This document shows, piece by piece, positions 31,075 to 35,776 of a stretch of DNA of 35,776 nt; positions within the stretch are counted from its first letter, which is position 1; each line of letters starts with the position of its first letter. The notes under the pieces were generated by a model that was not told the origin of the DNA, ran no database searches, and saw only the letters and a list, made by a program, of their open reading frames with translations. The DNA comes from Bacteroidales bacterium UBA2295 (GTDB taxonomy: Bacteria > Bacteroidota > Bacteroidia > Bacteroidales > Tenuifilaceae). A program made the position numbers and the translations under genes. Location of the stretch: NCBI GenBank assembly GCA_002345825.1, contig DDWD01000001.1:1-35776 (forward strand), given 5' to 3'.

Positions 31075-31512
31075 ATGCCCTACATAAAAGTATTCATCCA
31101 CTATGTATGGACCACAAAGGGCAGACAACCCTTTCTAAGAACAAAGGATATTAGAGAGGCAGTATGGATGCACATAAAAGAAAATGCCAAGCATAAGGGC
31201 ATATACATAGATACAATAGGTGGTTTTTCCGAACACTGCCATTGCCTCATTTCCTTAGGTACAGGACAAACAATTGAAAAAATTGCTCAGTTGATAAAAG
31301 GGGAATCATCATTTTGGATTAACAAGCAATCTTTTATTAAAAGCAAGTTTGCTTGGCAGGATGAGTATTTTGCTGTCTCTGTATCAGAGAAAGGGGTTGA
31401 TAATGTCAGAAAATATATTTTAGGGCAAGAGGAGCATCACAAATTAGTTAGCTTTGCAGACGAGTATAACGATTTTATTGAGAAATATGGTTTTAAAGAT
31501 TTTAAAGATTAA
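31075..31512 (+). CDS. IS200/RAYT-type HUH transposase (Y1)
   Basis: A 145-aa single-tyrosine HUH transposase. The metal-binding motif is H54-C-H56 in FSEHCHCLISL, the catalytic tyrosine is Tyr114 in VRKYILGQEEHH, and FAWQDEYFAVSVS is the conserved WQ-x-x-(Y/F) block of the family. These enzymes nick and join single-stranded DNA at hairpins. All key residues are present and length is normal, so it may be active. ATG 31075 (MPYIKVFIH) matches the family start; an upstream TTG extension would read through the 33-bp repeat. Flanking pairs of REP palindromes favour a REP-associated tyrosine transposase (RAYT) over a free-living IS200. It sits between dmsA and dmsB. Confidence 0.92.
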   Translation: MPYIKVFIHYVWTTKGRQPFLRTKDIREAVWMHIKENAKHKGIYIDTIGGFSEHCHCLISLGTGQTIEKIAQLIKGESSFWINKQSFIKSKFAWQDEYFAVSVSEKGVDNVRKYILGQEEHHKLVSFADEYNDFIEKYGFKDFKD

Positions 31513-31549
31513 TAATTTGGCTAAAGCCATTTCTTAGACCTTGTTTAAT

Positions 31550-31759
31550 CCACGGGCTAAAGCCCGTGGTAATTATTTGTTGGCAATAAAAGTTTAACTA
31601 TGCATTCCCGGGCTAGTCTTTTGCAATTAAACTGAAGCTCTGATAATTATTCATTTTAACCGATTTAACCATTAATTGGGGACGTTTACTAAACTGATTA
31701 ATTTTTGAAATTTTAATTTTGCAAATATTCTTTTAATTACCACGGGCTTTAGCCCGTGG
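31550..31759. repeat. REP pair 2 (REPIN-like)
   Basis: CCACGGGCTAAAGCCCGTGG at 31550-31569 and its reverse complement at 31740-31759, again with TAATT on the inner sides and a 170-bp AT-rich spacer. The loop base differs from pair 1 (A instead of G) but is identical within the pair. Confidence 0.88.
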
Positions 31760-31849
31760 ATTAAAAAAATTGAGAACATTGGGCTTTAATAAGGGCACTG
31801 TTGAGTTTTGCTAAAGCCAATTTTTTGCTAGATTTCTCACACGGGCTAT

Positions 31850-31868
31850 TGATATTCAATATATTGAA
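31850..31868. promoter_or_regulatory. Overlapping TTGA/TCAA dyads upstream of dmsB
   Basis: TTGATATTCAA is followed by the perfect palindrome TTCAATATATTGAA (31855-31868), giving alternating TTGA and TCAA half-sites 45-65 bp before the dmsB start. The half-sites resemble CRP/FNR-type boxes, although the TTGA to TCAA spacing (3 bases) is shorter than the usual 6. Confidence 0.35.
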
Positions 31869-31912
31869 CAAAACTTAAACAGATTCTAAACAACCAACTT
31901 GAGTTTAATACT

Positions 31913-32536
31913 ATGGCAAAACAGTGGGCATTTTATTTCGACTCGTCGCAGTGCTCGGGCTGCAAAACCTGCCAAATAGCCTGTAAGGATAAGCAGGATC
32001 ATCCTGTTGGATTGCGCTGGCGCAATGTTTACGAGGTGGCTGGGGGTAAGTGGGAAGCAAAGGATGACAATAACTGGGAGTCGAGTATCGAGTCGTACAA
32101 CATATCCATGTCGTGCAACCATTGCGAGGATCCTATATGTATGAAGAATTGCCCCAACGGGGCGATATTTAAAAATGACGAAGGCATTGTGCTTATTGAT
32201 GCCGACCGCTGTATGGGCTGTAAATATTGCCAGTGGGCTTGCCCATACGGAGCGCTCCATCTTAATAAGGAAACTGGCAAGATGACCAAGTGCGACCTAT
32301 GTATCGACTACCTAGCCGAAGGGAAACAACCCTCATGCGTTGCTGCGTGCCCTATGCGGGTGCTAAAAGTTGGCGAGCTAAGTGAATTAAGAAACGAGTT
32401 TGACGATTGGGAAAATATATACCCGCTCCCAAGCGCACATATTACCAAGCCATCGCTGGTGATAAAAGCAAAGGAAACTGCAAAAAAAGAGATCAACTGG
32501 AAAATCATAAACAAGGAGGAGGTTCGAGATGCATAG
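31913..32536 (+). CDS. dmsB: DMSO-reductase-type iron-sulfur subunit
   Basis: A 207-aa electron-transfer subunit with four ferredoxin-type cysteine groups: CSGCKTCQIAC, CNHCEDPICMKNC, CMGCKYCQWAC, and CDLC with CVAAC. They supply sixteen cysteines for four [4Fe-4S] clusters, as in DmsB. It carries electrons from the membrane subunit to the molybdenum subunit. No signal peptide is present; it should be exported with DmsA through Tat. The start at ATG 31913 is just before the first cluster. Its gene overlaps dmsC by 8 bp. It is separated from dmsA by 1182 bp of transposase and repeats. Confidence 0.94.
   Translation: MAKQWAFYFDSSQCSGCKTCQIACKDKQDHPVGLRWRNVYEVAGGKWEAKDDNNWESSIESYNISMSCNHCEDPICMKNCPNGAIFKNDEGIVLIDADRCMGCKYCQWACPYGALHLNKETGKMTKCDLCIDYLAEGKQPSCVAACPMRVLKVGELSELRNEFDDWENIYPLPSAHITKPSLVIKAKETAKKEINWKIINKEEVRDA
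32513..32522 (+). promoter_or_regulatory. Strong Shine-Dalgarno of dmsC inside dmsB
   Basis: AAGGAGGAGG ends 6 bases before the dmsC ATG (32529). A full Shine-Dalgarno is unusual in this phylum and supports this start and the overlap with dmsB. Confidence 0.7.
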
Positions 32537-33380
32537 CTCAGAATGGTCGCTACTATTTTTTACGCTAATTGGGCAATTCTCGGCAGGACTGGCAACCGCC
32601 ATGCTAGTTTACGCTACCATCAATCGCCAGCACGAGGGTGAGGAACAGGCAAGTTTTTTTAAAATTGGGCTGCTTATTGCCACAGGAACCATAGGCATTG
32701 CGCTAATCATCTCGTTCCTGCATCTATCGGCGCCATTATCATCGGTATTTGCGCTTACCAACCTTAAATCGTCATGGCTTAGCCGCGAGATATTGATGGT
32801 TTCGGCCTACGCCGCATCGGTTTTTGGAACCACATTGTATTGGCTTTTCTGCAAGGGAAAAAGGAGTTTACTTATCCCTCTCCTAGCCATTTCAAGTTTG
32901 TTGGGCTTAACAATGGTGCTCACTATGGCCAAGCTATACATGATTGAAACCATCCCAGTATGGAACACCCCAGGTACACTAATAGCATTTTACGTCAATA
33001 CTATACTACTAGGCTCTTCGTTTGCATTGGTCTTGCTCTACCATAGCCATAAGGGCAATTTCGAGAGGAACATAGAGATTGTTTTCGTATTTACAATAAT
33101 TGGTGTTCTTGCGGTAAAATTTGTTTCAGGGTTGGTAGGCTGGGACACAACAACCAGCCAAAACGTTGCTTTTACAGGTGGTGGATATCATCCTATTTGG
33201 GATGCTCTGTTATGGGCTTGGTTACTAGGGCTTGGAATGCTTATCAGGCGAGTATTTCCAAATCCACGCGACGCCAACACAGGCATACGGCTTTATTTAC
33301 TTGCATTCATCTTTTTTTTGATGGCAGAATTTGCGGCACGGGTTATTTTTTACTCATCGTACTTTAGGGTTGGAATTTAA
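32529..33380 (+). CDS. dmsC: DMSO-reductase-type membrane anchor subunit
   Basis: A 283-aa integral membrane protein with eight predicted helices, like E. coli DmsC (about 287 aa). DmsC anchors the DmsAB dimer and oxidises menaquinol. The first helix is about 8-31 and the last about 253-277. It opens MHSSEWSLLFFTLIGQFSAGL, matching DmsC-like starts. ATGCATAG shows the start overlapping the dmsB stop (8-bp overlap), with a strong Shine-Dalgarno upstream. It is the last gene of the dms unit; no maturation chaperone (DmsD/TorD-like) lies downstream, since the next gene is a convergent kinase. Confidence 0.9.
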   Translation: MHSSEWSLLFFTLIGQFSAGLATAMLVYATINRQHEGEEQASFFKIGLLIATGTIGIALIISFLHLSAPLSSVFALTNLKSSWLSREILMVSAYAASVFGTTLYWLFCKGKRSLLIPLLAISSLLGLTMVLTMAKLYMIETIPVWNTPGTLIAFYVNTILLGSSFALVLLYHSHKGNFERNIEIVFVFTIIGVLAVKFVSGLVGWDTTTSQNVAFTGGGYHPIWDALLWAWLLGLGMLIRRVFPNPRDANTGIRLYLLAFIFFLMAEFAARVIFYSSYFRVGI

Positions 33381-33451
33381 AATAACACCAATTTGTATTC
33401 ATATTTTGCTAACGCCAACCGTTAAACTAAAACAACTTAATGTTATTGATA

Positions 33452-35566
33452 TCAACTCGAAGTATTCTTCTTTTCGCTCCATAAAGGTAAAGAGAATATC
33501 ACCTTACTCCCCTTACCAACCTCACTTTCTGCCCAAATTGTTCCACCATGCCTTTCCACTAACTCTTTGCAAAGGAGCAAACCTAAACCTGTTCCCTTTT
33601 CATTTGCGGTACCTTCAGTGCTATCCATTCTGGATATATCAAATAGCCTCTTGCACCTATCCGGCTCTATGCCAACACCGTTATCGGAAACAGTAATTGT
33701 TGCTAAATCAATATCGCGTTCAGCAGTAACTTCAATATTCCCTTCAACATTTGTAAATTTAATAGCGTTGGAAATAAGGTTTCGTAAAATAGTATTTAGC
33801 ATATTCCTGTCAGCATCCACCTCAAGGTCATCATCAATATCTTGCTTAATAGTGATGCGCTTTAAATCGGCGTTTGGTTTTAAAATGGCGACAGTTTCGT
33901 TACAAACTGATTTTAGCGATAGCCCTTGGGGGTTATAGGGCATTTTACCTGAGCTAACATGTGCCCATAAAAGAATATCATCTAATAGGGTATGTGCATT
34001 CTGAGCCGTTTCAAGAACCAAACTTATCCTACTTACCGTTGTATCCATATCGTAGTCACGAACATCACTCTGCAATAACTCCAGCAAACCAATCATTCCA
34101 ATAAATGGGCTTTTTAGGTCGTGAGAGAGAATTGAAATAAATTTGTCTTTATCGGCATTGAGTTGAATAAGCTGCTGTTCGTTTTGTTTCAGAACATCCA
34201 AGTTATTGGAGTTTATTAAGGCAACGGATATAAGTTCAGCAAAAGAGGTTGCAATTTTAGCATCGTAATCAGTAAAGTCGTCCTCCTTCTCGCCTAATCC
34301 CAACAACCCAATTATTTTTCCTTGATTTTTCAAGGGTGCAAACATTACATTTTTAAGAGGCATATGCCCCTTGGGCATAAACCTCACGTGTGGGCTATTT
34401 GCATAGCTATTTTCAAAAGTTGTTACTCCTGTTTTGTATACAACTTCTCGTAATCCACGAATTGGCATAGGTAATGACGGGTTTACAGCACAAGGCATAC
34501 CCCCGGGCTCAAGGTAAACAACATCATTTTCCTCGCCGTTTTCGTTCAATAGCGCAACGTAACCTGCTTTTGCTCCAGTTAGCTCTCTGCAATAATCGAA
34601 TATTTGTTGGGCGGTGGTTATAAAGTCTTTGCTCTCTAGAACTAAGCGGCTACCATTTAAAAGGAGTTCAATTTCATTATTACGTTCGGTAATGATTTGC
34701 TCAATTTGCATATGCTTAGTAATATCTCTTGCAACTGCAATAATTTCATTCTCACTTATGACTTTAGCCTTTACTTCAACCGGAATTTGTTGGCCTGATT
34801 TTTTGGTGTGTACTGTTTCAAAAACTACTTCATTGCGTTGTTGAATTGTTTGAATCTTATCCAGAATTTCTCTTCTTTTATCATTTTGATCTATAACTGT
34901 AATGGGCATATTCAGGAAATCGGTTTCGGAAAACCCGTAAATATCTTGTGCTGTTTTATTGGCTGAAATAATGTTCCCAGTTTCAATTGATATGAAAAAC
35001 ACTGCGTCGGTTAGGTTATGATATAGATTTTTAAAATACTCTTCACTCTCATTTAAAGCCTGTTCGAAGTTCTTTCTTTCTGTTATATCGGAAGCATGCC
35101 CCTCGATAATGACCTCGTCATCTACACATATTTTATGGGTAAAGTAATCGCTTAGCCATATCCAACCACCCCATTTGGTTTTTATGCGGTACTCAAGCCT
35201 ATAATCAGTCCCCGTCTCATAATCGTTAATTGCTTTCACAACCTTTGGTTTATCCTCGGGGTGAATGGAATTGATCCAAACAAATGGATTATTTTGCATA
35301 TCGTCGGGGGTGTAACCCAATATGTCAACAATCCTATTTGACCAGAATAGCCCACCTCTTTTACTTGAGAACTGGTAAATGATATCGGGTGAATGATTTA
35401 CAAATTTTTCAAACTTTTGATATTTTTCTTTAATTCCATTCTCGAAATGAAATAAATAATCCTCAAAAACCTTAATTTCATCGAGTATATCAGGGCTCAC
35501 AACTTGGTCGGTTGCCAAAGATTCTATCTTCTGCTTCAGCTCTTGAAATTTTGTTTGTAAATCCAT
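33452..35566 (-). CDS. Soluble sensor histidine kinase (PAS-PAS-GAF-HisKA-HATPase)
   Basis: A 704-aa kinase with no membrane segment, so the signal is cytoplasmic. After a short coiled coil (about 1-50), a PAS domain with PAC motif (about 52-166; DITERK), a second PAS (about 175-288; DITKHM), a GAF domain (about 295-455) and HisKA (about 470-540; phosphorylated His482 in SILSHDLKSPF) follow. The ATPase domain has N-box NLISNAIKF (597-605), G1 DNGVGI (628-633) and G2 GTGLGL (658-663). No receiver or helix-turn-helix domain is fused, and no response regulator is adjacent. The gene is convergent with dmsC, 71 bp apart. A link to dms regulation is possible but not shown. Confidence 0.95.
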   Translation of the reverse strand: MDLQTKFQELKQKIESLATDQVVSPDILDEIKVFEDYLFHFENGIKEKYQKFEKFVNHSPDIIYQFSSKRGGLFWSNRIVDILGYTPDDMQNNPFVWINSIHPEDKPKVVKAINDYETGTDYRLEYRIKTKWGGWIWLSDYFTHKICVDDEVIIEGHASDITERKNFEQALNESEEYFKNLYHNLTDAVFFISIETGNIISANKTAQDIYGFSETDFLNMPITVIDQNDKRREILDKIQTIQQRNEVVFETVHTKKSGQQIPVEVKAKVISENEIIAVARDITKHMQIEQIITERNNEIELLLNGSRLVLESKDFITTAQQIFDYCRELTGAKAGYVALLNENGEENDVVYLEPGGMPCAVNPSLPMPIRGLREVVYKTGVTTFENSYANSPHVRFMPKGHMPLKNVMFAPLKNQGKIIGLLGLGEKEDDFTDYDAKIATSFAELISVALINSNNLDVLKQNEQQLIQLNADKDKFISILSHDLKSPFIGMIGLLELLQSDVRDYDMDTTVSRISLVLETAQNAHTLLDDILLWAHVSSGKMPYNPQGLSLKSVCNETVAILKPNADLKRITIKQDIDDDLEVDADRNMLNTILRNLISNAIKFTNVEGNIEVTAERDIDLATITVSDNGVGIEPDRCKRLFDISRMDSTEGTANEKGTGLGLLLCKELVERHGGTIWAESEVGKGSKVIFSLPLWSEKKNTSS

Positions 35567-35776
35567 ACTTGTTAGTTTAAAAATTGTGACTTTGCATATT
35601 TGTATCTACAACGCTCATTATGTGTTGATTAAAATGATTGTTGAATGAGTTATGGAGTACCTAGAGTTCATAGAATGCCTAGATTTCTTAAAACTGGTCA
35701 CAGCTGTCCAAAATAAATAAAAGCAATAAACACACCAGCTGAATATAAGTACATTAAGGTTGGGGAAACCCTGTTT
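35567..35776. other. Upstream region of the kinase, to the window edge
   Basis: 210 bp of AT-rich sequence. It should contain the minus-strand kinase promoter, but no exact TAnnTTTG is seen on that strand. No coding frame, repeat or RNA is evident. Confidence 0.5.

Larger units (their letters stand above)
31513..31912. other. Repeat-bearing gap between the transposase and dmsB
   Basis: No coding potential is seen. The stretch holds the short palindrome TGGCTAAAGCCA (31518-31529), REP pair 2 (31550-31759), a degraded GCTAAAGCCAA (31810-31820), a REP half-site CACGGGCT (31840-31847) and, nearest dmsB, overlapping TTGA/TCAA dyads (31850-31868). No TAnnTTTG promoter element is evident. Confidence 0.8.

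Noticed and set aside
30846..31759. CRISPR array
   Set aside because: The repeats are palindromes in alternating orientation with unequal spacers (114 and 170 bp) and there are no cas genes.
33452..35566. Kinase as partner of the sigma-54 activator at 8553
   Set aside because: The genes are 24 kb apart with no shared feature; pairing cannot be claimed from sequence.

Overview
The window looks like a chromosome segment of a Bacteroidota bacterium, most likely order Bacteroidales. Several independent signs agree. Many genes are preceded by the phylum's -7 promoter element TAnnTTTG, sometimes with TTTG 19-20 bases upstream, and most starts lack a Shine-Dalgarno. The gene order pyrE / SRPBCC / birA / rsfS / ftsH / DUF2007 / cdsA / psd is typical of the order, and type B L31, a GlmU-like nucleotidyltransferase and AsmA-like envelope proteins are present. 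Genus cannot be told from sequence alone.

Layout. 1-859: 5' part of an exported protein on the minus strand, cut by the window edge. 1182-5953: envelope cluster of a TlpA-like thioredoxin, a 1041-aa AsmA-like protein, a membrane-anchored DsbA-like thiol oxidoreductase and a Cys-rich putative lipoprotein, closed by a strong terminator. 6112-9719: UvrD/PcrA helicase and an NtrC-type sigma-54 activator that lacks a DNA-binding domain. 9730-12812: small hypothetical gene, a possible unannotated small RNA, tRNA-His, cupin, AlkD-like HEAT protein, a DUF6483-like protein and a Bax inhibitor-1 family protein. 12950-19196: L31 type B, GlmU-like nucleotidyltransferase, Lon (behind a textbook sigma-54 promoter), CoaD and a TlpA-like protein whose CxxC is degenerate. 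19199-26642: NUDIX/pyrE divergent pair with overlapping start codons, then SRPBCC, BirA, RsfS, FtsH, DUF2007, CdsA, Psd and a putative lipoprotein. 26780-28318: GT-C-like polytopic membrane protein. 28346-33380: a DMSO-reductase-type molybdoenzyme operon, dmsA, dmsB, dmsC. 33452-35566: soluble PAS-PAS-GAF histidine kinase on the minus strand.

How the parts work together. The centre is housekeeping: proteolysis (Lon, FtsH), CoA synthesis, pyrimidine synthesis, biotin attachment, ribosome hibernation and phospholipid synthesis (CdsA makes CDP-diacylglycerol, Psd makes phosphatidylethanolamine). The dms genes add anaerobic respiration: a Tat-exported molybdenum catalytic subunit, a four-cluster ferredoxin subunit and an eight-helix quinol-oxidising anchor.

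The most unusual region is 30792-31847. A small HUH (Y1) transposase of the IS200/RAYT type and two inverted pairs of REP-like palindromes, plus a 33-bp inverted repeat, sit between dmsA and dmsB and split the operon by about 1.2 kb. The second main point is the pairing, within one window, of a sigma-54 promoter in front of lon with a sigma-54 activator that has no DNA-binding domain. I found no CRISPR array, prophage or recognisable defence island.
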